Part shown: in pieces, positions 33,734-43,170 of the stretch
Numbering within the stretch: the first letter of the stretch is position 1
Layout: the number at the start of each line of letters is the position of its first letter
Source: Simmondsia chinensis
Taxonomy: Eukaryota; Streptophyta; Magnoliopsida; Caryophyllales; Simmondsiaceae
Length of the DNA: 64,000 bases
Reading direction: 5' to 3'
Assembly: GCA_018398585.1 (NCBI GenBank)
Contig: JAGTTD010000026.1
Span: forward strand, 3,787,001-3,851,000
Made by a program: the position numbers and the translations under genes
The notes under the pieces: generated by a model
What the model saw: only the letters and a program-made list of their open reading frames with translations
What the model was told of the DNA's origin: nothing
Databases searched by the model: none

Positions 33734-36700
33734 GTAATGATCTATAGTGAGGTGCCAGAGTCGAGTGGTCAACGGTTTGCCTGCTTCCCAAATCTTGGTT
33801 TTTAGTTCCAAAAAATGTAAACAAAAATCGATATGAAACATATCAATCAATGAGTTTGAATATCAGAATCTATCAATTGTACATAGACTAAATTGATCAA
33901 GTTTGCCTCAATAGAGTTTTCAGTGAGGTGGCTATGTAAAAGCCGATTGATCTATTCTGAAACTTCAGTGCTATTAACCAATTAGGTTGTTTATTACATT
34001 GTTACCAAAATGGATGTCAAAGGCCAAGATGGGTAACCATCTTGGGTTCAAACCCCTTCCCTCCTCTGAGTCTTTGATGTTAAAGACTTCACATCTGAGT
34101 ACAACAATAACGAACCTAGTGCCTGAAAGGTTCTCGCCAAGTTCTTTTTATTTTATTTTTTTTTTTTTTTTGGCGCCGGGGGCGGGGGCGGGTGTGGTGG
34201 TTACCTTTATAGGATGCTACCATGAAGTCCTCAACCAGTGGTGCAGCGAGGACCTAAAGCCGGTAGGGTCAATTATAATAGAAATTATTATTTTAGTACT
34301 CTATTGTGAGCAATTGACACTTATCTCTTGTATTACTTGCAACTATACAACACAATTAAATGTATTTTGGCACTTTAGTGTGGGCTATTGCCTACTCACT
34401 TATATATGGTTCCACCACTGCCCCAACTATAAAAAAGCAAGCCAAAGTAAGTGTAAAAGTAAAAAAGTAAAAGTCAACTATAATGATCAATCTGCATTCC
34501 TGTTAACAATGCCTACTCTCTCTCCGGTGTTTTGTTTTGTTGCATTGGTTTTGCGCTTCCTTTTCCTAGTCCTCACCAGTGATGGTATAGTCGTCTAACA
34601 ATAGGTAGTATCGCTTGTGACTTTCTTTTATCTATTGCTTCTAGCTGTAATGTTGGCTAGTTTGGCTTTTTTTCTTTGCTGCACGCTAATTTGCGGGAAG
34701 CCTCAAGCCCCACTTTTGCGGGCTGGTTTGTATTGTACTGTGATTCTTGTCCCTAGTTATCAAAAAAAAAAATGCAAACATCCAATTCTAACAAAATTTC
34801 GCATCGAAGTTACGAGAGAGAAGAGCTTGAACTAAGCCTAGCAGGCTAATTCATTTAGTCCATTCGGTTTTAGGATTGAACCTCACTTAGGCTTATGATC
34901 TCACATATGCCAACTCTATGCGGTCGGCCCTAATATTCGGTAAAATTTTACACCTTAAGTTTTGCTGGAAAGTGTAGGTCAAGGAGCTCAAGTCAACTAT
35001 TGGACCGTTATCGGGGCGCAGTATGCAATATTGTACGGAAGCATGCTTGAGAAGATATTTGGAAGCAAGAAATTGGAACGTCGATAAAGCGAAGAAAATG
35101 CTAGAGGACTCCCTTCAATGGAGGTCCACCTTTAAACCTGAGGAAATTCGTTGGGTAAGTCCTCAATTATGTTAGTACCCTTTTGAAGTTGGGTAAGTTT
35201 TAGAAAATTTATCACCGACGCTTCGTCTTTTATCACCTAGATACCTAGATATTTCAACATGTATAACAAAGGAGCTGAAGAGTTAAAAATTTTATAAGCC
35301 GGGTACCTTAGGGCTTAGAACTTTTATGAATTAAGTAAACTATGTAATAATGTCACAAATTTGTGAAAAAATGTTGATATGAAACATAATCTAGACAATG
35401 TATTGACATCCTTAGAATTTGTTATTTTCGGCTCAAAATATAGTGGCAAAACACATGATTTCAGTGATATATGCATACCTTTCATGGGATTTTGGTAGAC
35501 CAATGGACTTTTATCGAAAACACGAGTACATATATATTATAGTAATCATAAGTTACTTCAGCATTTTGAGATAAAATTTGCCGGATTCTAACAAAAATTT
35601 ATCAAATTTCGAGATATGATATCTGAGTGATAAAATTTTGAAATCTTAAGTTACCTCATTATAGATATTAAACCGTTGGATATCTAGGTGATAATGGTTC
35701 AAACCTTAACGTACGTAATTGATAAATTTGCTTAGTTTTTAACATATAAATACTTTTATAACTATAAGAATAACGACAACTGTCCAATCCCTCAAAGAAG
35801 CTCCCGTCAAGGCAGGGTCTGGGGAGGGTAGGATCAAAGTACACAACCTTACCTATACGGGATGTTACCCTGTCGAGAGACTGTTTCCGAAGACCTCCCA
35901 ACCCTAAAAAGAAAAAAAAGGAACAAAATTTACAAGATTTACTTTTATAACTATATCTTAATAAATAGGGAGTTATTATTGACATGACAAAAATTGTTAT
36001 TGTCAGAGCAACGATGTGCGTTACAAATAATGAGAACAACAAAATTTCCTTAAAAACTATGATATCATTTTGACAATAACATTAAAGAAATACTCGTTAT
36101 AAAAGTACGTGTTATGTGTCGTCTTTTATAGAGGCTTGTTTAATTCTCTTACCAGGAAGAAGTTGCAGGGGAGGGAGAGACAGGGAAGGTTTACAGAGCA
36201 AATTTTCATGACCGTTATGGCAGGACCGTTCTTATTCTTAGACCCAGCAAACAGGTATTTTGAAAGCATGATGTTATATGTATCTAATTAATGCATCTTA
36301 TACACTTGGTTAAAAGTTATTCAATCATGAAAGAGGATAACTTAGTGTCATGGGATCAGCGCAGATCACCCGTAAGGTGCCTAGGCACCCCGAGTCGAGG
36401 TTCAGGCCAGCTTACCCCTTATGGTCAATAAGCAGCAATACACCCCCTCAAAGAGACAAAATACACTGTGAACTAGAGAAAGTACCTACATTAAGCACAT
36501 ATGTGTTAGCACCAGACAAGTTACGGAGACCATGTATGGCATAGGGCTACTTGTTGAGCACTAGGGACAATGTCGACCAATAGTGGCCCCTCACATTAGG
36601 CTCTCTTTGGTAGAAAGGAACACATGTTCCTCCCGGATAACTTTTCTTGTCTAGATATTTTTATTGAGTTGCTTTTGTGAAATTTTCTTTTCAGCTCGCA

Positions 36701-39700
36701 AAAATAGTTTTGTTATCTATGCTTTCATGGAATTCACGCTTGAACAATTGAGATTGAAGTGAGATATTATGATGGTTTATGTTGTTGGTTTGGAAAAAAA
36801 AAAAAATGACATTGCTTCTCCTTGAAGGAAGGCAACTTTCTCTTTGTAGAGGAAAACATTGCCACTCATTTGTACGTTAAAACTATAGAAATGTTGTGGA
36901 AATATTTTTCCGTCAAAATGAATAGAGCCTTAATATTAAAATTGTTCTTCTCTTTAAATTGGGTGCTCAGTTGAGTACTTAGACTGCGCATAATGTAAAT
37001 TAAACGAACCAATTCGTGAACCTTATAAGCCAATTTGTATTTTAAGTTGATGAATGTATTGAAGTTAAGTTAGTATAAAGCTTGAGTCTCAAGCTATTTA
37101 ATGTATCATATGTGCTCGATCGAGCTAAGTTCGAGCCAATTAAAGAGCTAAGCTTGAGGCTCAATGAGCTCAACCTGAATAATACTAAACAAGGTGAACT
37201 TAACTTGGAGGTTGTTGAGTTAGGTTCAAGCTGATTTAGCCGAGCTTGAAATTAATGCTGAGGCTTTGAGCAAATAATATTATTGAATTAAAAAAAATGT
37301 TGAAAAATAGTATCAATTTTGTTACTTGTCTTAGTAGAATAGAGGATTTTACTGAGTGATTTTTATGAATTTTCTATAAGACAAAAAATATTTTGTGATG
37401 TTTTATGCAAATTGTATTGCAAATAATTTATTTTTTTTTTTTATGTATGAAAGTTTTACGATACTATTTTACACTATCCTATTTCAATACACTTTATTTC
37501 TATTTCTTTTATTTTTTTTGGTATATGCACTTTTTACTTCAATTGTCTTAATGTAATTTGTATGTATTATTAAATACCCTTTTATAACCTATTCTTATGA
37601 CTACCCCCAACGAAAAAAAATTCTAGATCCGCCACTACATCCCAAACAGAAGTTTCGAGCTCAAAATTGCAACTCAACTCACTTACACATGGCATATTAA
37701 TTTTTCTAAGAGTGGAAAATTTTTCTTCACTTGATATTGTCAATCAAAAATTTTTTTGTTTTTGAAAATTTGTCTTTCTAGCTAAAGAAAATGGTCTCAT
37801 TTTATAAATCCTTATGGGATTCACGCTTGACCAAGTTAAGATTAAAGTGAGAATATGACGTAAGATTACCTCAAAAACGTTTTCCCCTCAATGAAGGAAA
37901 ATATTTTCCCCTTTTCTTGAGCGGAAGTCGATTTCTTTCCCTTCAATTGAGAAAATATTTTCCATTTATTGTTATTGCTATAAATTTATTTTAAAAAATA
38001 AAAGAAATGAGATAAAAATAATTTTCTGTCAAAATAAATAGAGCCTAAGTGGTCTTTTCTTTTGCAAATGATAGAATACGGCGTCGATAGACAACCAGAT
38101 GCGACACCTAGTGTATCTAATAGAGAATGCGATACTGAACCTTCGGGAAGGTCAAGAGCAAATGGCATGGCTCATCGACTTCACGGGTTGGTCAATGAGC
38201 ACGAGTGTGCCCATCAAGTCAGCCCGAGAGACCGTCAACATTCTACAAAACCATTATCCCGAGAGGCTCGCAGTCGCTTTCCTATATAGCCCGCCTAGGA
38301 TATTCGAGGCATTTTGGAAGGTTCGATCTCTCTCTCTCTCTCTCTCTATCTTGATTATGTTCTTCACTGACGCTTTGTTTGTTTTGGCAGAAAGCATTTA
38401 TCGTTCCAATTCAATTGTTTTTTGCTTAATTTTATAGTAAAAACCACAAATATGAAAACTATTTTCTTCCATTGAGGGGAAAGTCACTTCCCCTCAATTG
38501 AAAAGGAAAACATTTTCCTTCATAGGCAGAAGCACGTTTTCAGTTTTAATCTCACGTCATATTTCTCAGTTCAAACTCAATTTGGTCAAATATGAATCTC
38601 ATAAATACTTGTAGAACAAAACAATTTTTTTAGCTAGAATGAAAAAGTTTGAGAAAATATTTTTATTTGAAATTATTTTGTGAAGAAAAAGTTTCCATAA
38701 GAAAAATTGTTTTCCATAAGCCAAATGGAGCAGAAATCATGATTTACCTAGCTCCTTAGAGACATGATTCATGAGGAGGATGTGTAGATTGAGTGTGAGT
38801 TGCCTGCGATTGCTTGATTTTTTTGCTGCTTGATTTGTGCCTGCTCGGGAAATTCTTTCTTTTTCTATTTCAGCATTTCGGAGTTTGGTTGCTTTCATGT
38901 TTCTGGGTGTTCTTCTTGGTGTCTTAAATGGTGGGACTTTCTTCGTGTGTCCCGGGATGCTAGTGGGCTGCTGTTTTTTCTTTTTCGGAGTTTGGTGCTA
39001 TGGATTGGAGGTTGCGCTCCCTTTTGGCTAGGTTTTGCTGTGTAGTTTTTAGTGTCTGTCTTTTTTTGTTTTGCTCTGAGTGTTGTATGCTTTTGTCGGA
39101 TCCTTGATCCTTTTTTGGTTCTTTTTTATTTCCCAGGGCCCTATTTTTTATACGTGTGCCCTACTTTGTACTTTGAGCTCTCACTCACTACTTATCGGGA
39201 AAAAAAAAATCTCATGGATCCATATCCTTGTTATTTTGAATTCACCATTAATTTTGAATTCATTGCAGGAGGGCATGAAGTTACCGAACAACAACAATTT
39301 AAGCCTTTTTCTGTAATCGGGTTTTTCATGCTAACTTTCAGATCTTGTTAGGCGAAATACCCAAGATCTAGGTTTGATTTAGATACTAAAACAAAATATG
39401 AGAAAACAAATAAGAAGGAAAGGAAGAAAGGGGAATGAAAATACTAGTATTTGCGTGAAAAACCCTCAAATAGAGGGAAAAACCACGAGCAGAGATAGAG
39501 AACTTTACTAATAGAGTACTATAAGATTTTATTCACTCCTCTTAGTCTTCTCTCTATATTTCTCTCATTATTTCGAATAGAAGCCCTACAAAAGAATTTA
39601 TATAGCACCACAAGCAAAGGGCCTTGTCCCTCCGTTTCACCACAAACCTCTGCTAGGAGTCTTGACCAAAAAAAAAAAAAAAAAAAAAAAAATTTGGGAC

Positions 39701-40513
39701 ATAGCACAATGCACCTCAATTAATACCGCGGTTGCACCCATCACTCACTCATAAGTTTCCTTTTGTGCGATATAGTGAGTTTAGGGCACAAACTCAGTAG
39801 GTGAACTCAAAAAATTATTTACATCTAATGGTAGGATTCAACATCGACTCAATGCTTCAAGAGTCTTTTCTCCCAGTCGATAAGGTTACTTACTTGGATG
39901 GACGTATATTACTGTGTTTTGTAATCAACCCGACCACACAATGTGTCTTTAAAGAATGGAATGCATCATTAGCAGTATTTAAGGTGTAATATACTTCGTC
40001 TTTTGTTTCTTTTTTAAAACACTATTTCTCTACTTTTGTTTAAAATCAAGAAGACAGGTTCTCCTTTAATCAAATAGTACTTTGTATTTTGGTTGAAGAC
40101 AATAAAAAGCTCAAAAGGCTCTTTTTTCTGCAAAGATGTATCTTATTACTCCAAAAAAGCTTGGCCAAATGAGTAGTGAAATACAAAACCTTACAGTGCT
40201 ACCGTGGATGCAGGTTGTGAAGTATTTCTTAGACCAAAAGACATTCCACAAGGTGAAATTTGTGTATCCGAAAAACAATGAAAGTGTGGAGCTAATGAGA
40301 TCCTACTTCGATGTGGAGAACCTTCCTACCGAGTTCGGAGGAAAAGCGACTCTTGATTATGACCATGAGCAGTTCTCGACACTGATGGCAGAGGATGACT
40401 TGAAATCAGCCAAGCACTGGGGACTCGACGAAAAGTCGCCTCAGAATATTGAGAGTGGTTATTTGGGTGCAGAGGTCGCTCCTGAGCCTGCTAGTAATAT
40501 ATTAACAGTTTAA
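33668..40513 (+). CDS. Sec14-like CRAL-TRIO domain protein (five coding exons)
   Basis: Joined exons 33668-33733, 34978-35154, 36156-36254, 38075-38320 and 40214-40513 give 295 residues plus a stop; all introns are phase 0 with GT-AG borders. Residues 1-22 are a short leader starting MFIWKR. The CRAL-TRIO N-lobe spans about 24-81, with CLRRYLEARNWNVDKA and LQWR. The Sec14 lobe spans about 90-265, with GRTVLILRPS, WLIDFTGW, HYPERLAVAFLYSPP, KVKFVYP and the closing LPTEFGG. Length and motifs match the small plant Sec14-like phosphatidylinositol-transfer proteins of about 295 residues, which bind a phospholipid in a hydrophobic pocket and act at membrane surfaces. There is no GOLD or nodulin domain. 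It appears intact and likely functional. The exact ligand is not predictable. Confidence 0.9.
34100..34220 (-). mobile_element. Angio-tail fragment with poly-T and G-rich expansions (copy I)
   Basis: CAACAATAACGAACCTAGTG, CCTGAAAGGTTCTCGCC is the antisense module end. A T-rich run and GGGGGCGGGGGCGGG replace the usual middle, followed by GGTTACCTTTATAGG-like text. In the intron after exon 1. Confidence 0.5.
34560..34775 (+). mobile_element. Poly(A)-ended retroposon in the intron after exon 1
   Basis: G/T-rich sequence ending GTACTGTGATTCTTGTCCC, TAGTTATC and an A-run. Related ends are at 28085, 29948, 44340 and more weakly 63455. No clear target duplication. Confidence 0.5.
34978..35154 (+). 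CDS. Sec14-like gene, coding exon 2
   Basis: Acceptor GTGTAG|GTC, donor TGG|GTAAGT. The 59 codons encode the CRAL-TRIO N-terminal helical lobe (LRRYLEARNW, MLEDSLQWR). Confidence 0.92.
35195..35710. mobile_element. Inverted-repeat element of the ACCTAGATACC family
   Basis: The left TTATCACCTAGATACCTAGA pairs with the right GATATCTAGGTGATAATGG. The interior is AT-rich, non-coding. Relatives are seen at 25030-25530 and less clearly 16550-17290. In the intron after exon 2. Confidence 0.55.
35751..35955 (-). mobile_element. Short Angio-tail retroposon (copy J), 16-bp duplication
   Basis: A perfect TACTTTTATAACTATA at 35751-35766 and 35940-35955. The minus-strand insert has GGAGGTCTTCGGAAACAGTC, GTAAGGTTGTGTACTTTG, GACGGGAGCTTCTTTGAGGG and TTGTCGTT. 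The 5' end is T/C-rich before TTTTTAGGGTTGGG. No 5S head. Confidence 0.85.
36156..36254 (+). CDS. Sec14-like gene, coding exon 3
   Basis: Acceptor TTACCAG|GAA, donor CAG|GTATTT. The 33 codons include GETGKVYRANFHD and GRTVLILRPSKQ. Confidence 0.9.
36596..36932. mobile_element. Tourist-like MITE M1 in the intron after exon 3
   Basis: 331 bp (36599-36929) between TTA duplications (36596-36598, 36930-36932). Ends GGCTCTCTTTGG and, reverse complemented, GGCTCTATTCATT. Non-coding. Confidence 0.75.
37700..38048 (+). mobile_element. Tourist-like MITE M2 directly before exon 4
   Basis: The right end ...AATAAATAGAGCC is followed by TAA, 27 bp before the exon 4 acceptor junction. It shares TTCTAGCTAAAGAAAATGG, GGGATTCACGCTTGACC and TATGACGTAAGATTA with M1 and, inverted, with M3. 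Left end not precise. Confidence 0.65.
38075..38320 (+). CDS. Sec14-like gene, coding exon 4
   Basis: Acceptor AATGATAG|AAT, chosen because it restores NTASIDNQMRHL in phase after RPSKQ. Donor AAG|GTTCGA is less canonical. The 82 codons hold the core of the lipid pocket. 246 bp is divisible by three, so skipping would keep the frame. MITE copies in opposite orientation flank it on both sides. Confidence 0.9.
38321..38350. repeat. (TC)n microsatellite in intron 4
   Basis: TCTCTC run starting eight bases after the exon 4 donor. Confidence 0.85.
38440..38731 (-). mobile_element. Tourist-like MITE M3 after exon 4, inverted relative to M2
   Basis: Its reverse complement starts GCTCCATTTGGCTTATGG and contains TTCTAGCTAAAAAAATTG, GAGATTCATATTTGACC, TATGACGTGAGATTA and GAAGGAAAATGTTTTCC, collinear with M2. 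It begins about 120 bp after exon 4. Confidence 0.65.
38830..39215 (+). mobile_element. Possible poly(A)-ended retroposon in intron 4
   Basis: G/T-rich text (TTTCGGAGTTTGGTTGC, TTTTTGTTTTGCTCTGAGTG) ends ACTACTTATCGGG and an A-run. Texture like L1 3' UTR derived repeats. No duplication found; it could be ordinary intron sequence. Confidence 0.35.
39346..39720 (-). mobile_element. Possible solo LTR, antisense, in intron 4
   Basis: The minus strand shows TATA-like CTATATAAATTC, GAATAAAATC, long pyrimidine/purine leader text and an end CGCCTAACA, i.e. plus-strand TGTTAGGCG at 39346. An A23 tract lies at 39669-39691. No partner LTR and no 5-bp duplication found. Confidence 0.35.
40214..40513 (+). 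CDS. Sec14-like gene, coding exon 5 and stop
   Basis: Acceptor GATGCAG|GTT. The 99 codons include FLDQKTFHKVKFVYP, FDVENLPTEFGG and an acidic tail, then TAA at 40511-40513. Confidence 0.92.
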   Translation, partial: VVKYFLDQKTFHKVKFVYPKNNESVELMRSYFDVENLPTEFGGKATLDYDHEQFSTLMAEDDLKSAKHWGLDEKSPQNIESGYLGAEVAPEPASNILTV

Positions 40514-40711
40514 AACTATAAAAAAGTCTATAAATTAGTCCTTATGGCATAGAAGCTTAGAGTTCTATGTTGGAAAATCATTAGTTCAAAGTATCATACT
40601 TCTTTGGAACTGGAGGGAACTATTAATGAAATACGCATAATATTGGCGTATTAAACACGTGCACGTATTTTTCTATTTAAAAAGGGTGTTCATGTATCAC
40701 TGCTAACAATA

Positions 40712-40988
40712 TGTTACAACCAATTGAGGTTGTAACCTAGATTAGGGTTAGGGTTCTTGATAGAGATTGGGAATTAGAGTTGAGGTGAGAGAAAGAGTTA
40801 GAAGAAAGAGATGAGAGAGAGAGAGAGAGAGAGAGTTAGATGAGAGAGAGAATAGTTTGTTATTGTATTAGTTATTTTCTTAACAAATTAATATGCTATT
40901 TATACTAATTACCTCATACAAGTATTGTACTATTATGTACCCTACTACAACTACTACTAATCACTTATACATATTATTATACGTAACA
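40712..40988 (-). repeat. 3' LTR (element sense) of the RRM-carrying element
   Basis: 277 bp. Includes the (AG)n tract at 40811-40834. The polypurine tract (antisense) lies just beyond 40988. Confidence 0.9.
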
Positions 40989-41189
40989 TTACTACCCCTT
41001 AAGAGATTCTTGCCCTCAAGAATCTTAACAATAAGCATTGACATGAATTTTTCCTCAGTATAGCGAAAAGACATCAAAACTCAAGCTTGAAAGAGTCTCT
41101 AGCGTCGGCTGCCACTAGATGTTGCAGAAATGCAGCTGAAAGAAACATGGTGCTGCTGTCAACTTGGTAAACAACTCACAAATATCTTC

Positions 41190-42329
41190 TCAATAACAAA
41201 GACGCACTATGGAACCCTTAGAATTCTTGAAGGGAGTAAGGATTCGTTTGGTATACTTGCTCCCATAGAGTTTAACGGAATTTGCAGCAGTAGCGACACC
41301 AAACAGCTCTACTTTGTCTTGCTTGTATGATGTATAAGCTCCATTTTCAGATCCTGTGAACACGTCAATAGCTATTTTGCTCATGTATTCTTTGCTGAAT
41401 TTCTCAAAATGAGCAGTTGACAATACTACCAAAACAGAATCTTGCATCTTCATAACACTAAAAACTTTAAGATACACTTGTAAATTCTTAATTGTAGGAT
41501 CCAATGGTTCAGCTACTTGCAAAGGTGCAAGCTCTTCAAGAGGATTCAAGTCATGGTCTTCAATTTCAGGTGCTGCACCTTTTAAAATATTAGTTGTAAC
41601 TTGTGGATCTTGTTGGCAATTCTCGCTTAGCTGAAGAACTTTGGAGCTTTGTGCATAAGCTTTGTCCTCCATTGGCATAACAACCTCTTCATCCAAACCA
41701 TTTTCTTGATCAATTGTCTCCTCACTATGCACATCACCATCCACTAGCTCTCAAGGGTCACTTGAAGAAGAAACTTTGCTTGATTCTCCAATTGCCTCAC
41801 AAGGAGTGAGGAATGTAATATCCATTTGACAACAACAGCTATAAATGTTTCTTCCTTGCAATAGATTGATGGCTGAAATAGCTTGTTCTCTTGTGGAAAA
41901 GGACACTTGAGCTTCAAACATTAAGGCTGATATGGAAATGACTTCAATTCTTTCGATATGTCCGTACGTGTGAAAAACTTGGTAAAGAACGTCTTCGATG
42001 ATTGGAAAAAGAGCATTGTGAATTTTAACCAAGATTGTAGATTCAAGGAAGATCTTTTCTTGGATGAAGGCAACATTTTTATGAAATTGATAAGGAGAAG
42101 TAGAAGATGATTCAATACCGGATTCGTTGCTGTGGCATGGGTTCTGTTGAAGTTCACGTAGAATGTCCAACATCTTACTATACTCCAGCTTGATTGAGAC
42201 CATATCGGATTGTACTACTTGAAAGAGTTCATCAATTGCGTGAAATCGCCAATCAATTCGACTCTCGATGTCACCCAACCGAGCTTCCAACAGCCGCAGG
42301 TCTAAACTGCTTCGCGTACCGTCGGCCAT
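41190..42329 (-). pseudogene. Gag-like coiled coil plus PTB-type RRM frame with one internal stop
   Basis: The ATG at 42329 opens 192 codons to TGA at 41753-41751. The same frame then runs on to 41190, so one stop divides a frame of about 380 codons. Residues 8-61 are heptad-like (LEARLGDIESRID), usual for N-termini of plant LTR gag. Residues 98-174 (plus 41808-42038) match the RRM of polypyrimidine tract-binding proteins: ILVKIHNALFPI, DVLYQVFHTYGHIERI, FEAQVSF, LLQGRNIYSCCCQMDITF. The part after the stop is acidic, then basic, and unrecognised. An RRM is not a normal part of LTR gag, so host capture is inferred. Confidence 0.78.
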
Positions 42330-42370
42330 GGATAAAAAAAACGCAGCACGTAACCTGCTCTAATACTAAT

Positions 42371-42641
42371 TGTTACAACCAATTGGGGTTGTAACCTAGA
42401 TTAGGGTTAAGGTTCTTGATAGAGATTAGGAATTAGAGTTGAGGTGAGAGAAAGAGTTAGAAGAAAGAGATGAGAGACAAAGAGAGAGTTAGATGAGAGA
42501 GAGAATAGTTTGTTATTGTATTAGTTATTTTCTTAACAAATTAATATGCTATTTATACTAATTACCTAATACGTGTATTGTACTATTATGTACCCTACTA
42601 CAACTACTACTAATCACTTATACGTATTATTATATGTAACA
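42371..42641 (-). repeat. 5' LTR (element sense) of the RRM-carrying element
   Basis: 271 bp, partner of 40712-40988, with which it is nearly identical apart from a shorter GA-repeat. Contains TTAGGGTT and a GAGAGA tract. Confidence 0.9.
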
Positions 42642-42763
42642 CAATACGGTAAAATATATATTTTTTTTGTTAGTCAAATAATATATATTTTATAACACTT
42701 ATCTGTATTTTTTTCAAAAAAAGCAAAAGTCAGTTGAAAAAAGATCATGTTCTAAAAAAAGTT

Positions 42764-43170
42764 CATATATAATATATATACATACAACAACAACAGCAGC
42801 AATAGGCCCAGTGCCTCAAGGGCTCCTGCATAAGTAGGGTCTAGGAGGGGTAGGATGTACACAGCCTTACCCCTTCAGGGTGATGCCTTAACGAGAGAAT
42901 ATTTTCGAGGATCCCCAACTTTAGAAGCACGAGAGCATCAGAGCATGGGGCATGGAGAGCACGAAAAGTATGGAAAGGATGGCAGCATGGAAGCAAGAGT
43001 AAAAAACAAAAGGCAAACAAGTCTGTAAGGGAAGGAGTTGACATCCGACATAAGGCAAGCAAGTAGGGAGTAAAACCAGCGAGTAGCACTACATCACAAG
43101 ACATCAGACCATAGAAGCACTAAGCAACCGACATATGTCAGAACCGCATCATATATAGTATATATACATA
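42764..43170 (-). mobile_element. Chimeric retroposon: unknown head joined to Angio-type tail (copy K)
   Basis: A 21-bp duplication with one mismatch (42764-42784, 43150-43170; CATATATA.TATATATACATA) flanks a 365-bp insert. On the minus strand the last part is the tail module (AAAGTTGGGGATCCTCG, TCACCCTGAAGGGG, GGCTGTGTACATCC, GGAGCCCTTGAGGCACT, GCTGTTGTTGTTG). The first 230 bp is not 5S and is unrelated to the other heads: GTTCTGACATATGTCGG, TGCTTGCCTTATGTCGG, GTGCTCTCCATGCCCCATG. The junction falls at AAAGTTGGGG, the place where the 5S head ends in copies B and H. Confidence 0.82.

Larger units (their letters stand above)
40707..42646 (-). mobile_element. Non-autonomous LTR retrotransposon carrying a PTB-like RRM
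   Basis: LTRs 40712-40988 (277 bp) and 42371-42641 (271 bp) begin TGTTAC and end GTAACA. A perfect 5-bp duplication CAATA flanks the element (40707-40711, 42642-42646). On the minus strand a degenerate tRNA-Met-type primer site (TAGTATTAGAGC) follows the 5' LTR. TTAAGGGGTAGTAA, a polypurine tract, precedes the 3' LTR, after GATTCTTGAGGGCAAGAATC. The 1.38-kb interior has no RT, integrase or protease, only a gag-like/RRM frame. It lies just after the Sec14-like gene in antisense. Confidence 0.9.

Noticed and set aside
33987..34598. A 203-codon open frame after exon 1
   Set aside because: It runs through an Angio-tail fragment, a T-run and a G-run and shows no protein family; it is intronic.
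39801..39989. A 62-codon open frame in intron 4 of the Sec14-like gene
   Set aside because: No known motif, and the gene splices cleanly from exon 4 to exon 5 without it.
40738..40755. Telomere-like TTAGGGTTAGGG
   Set aside because: Only about two units, the plant repeat is TTTAGGG, and it lies inside an LTR; the other LTR has the same place partly changed.
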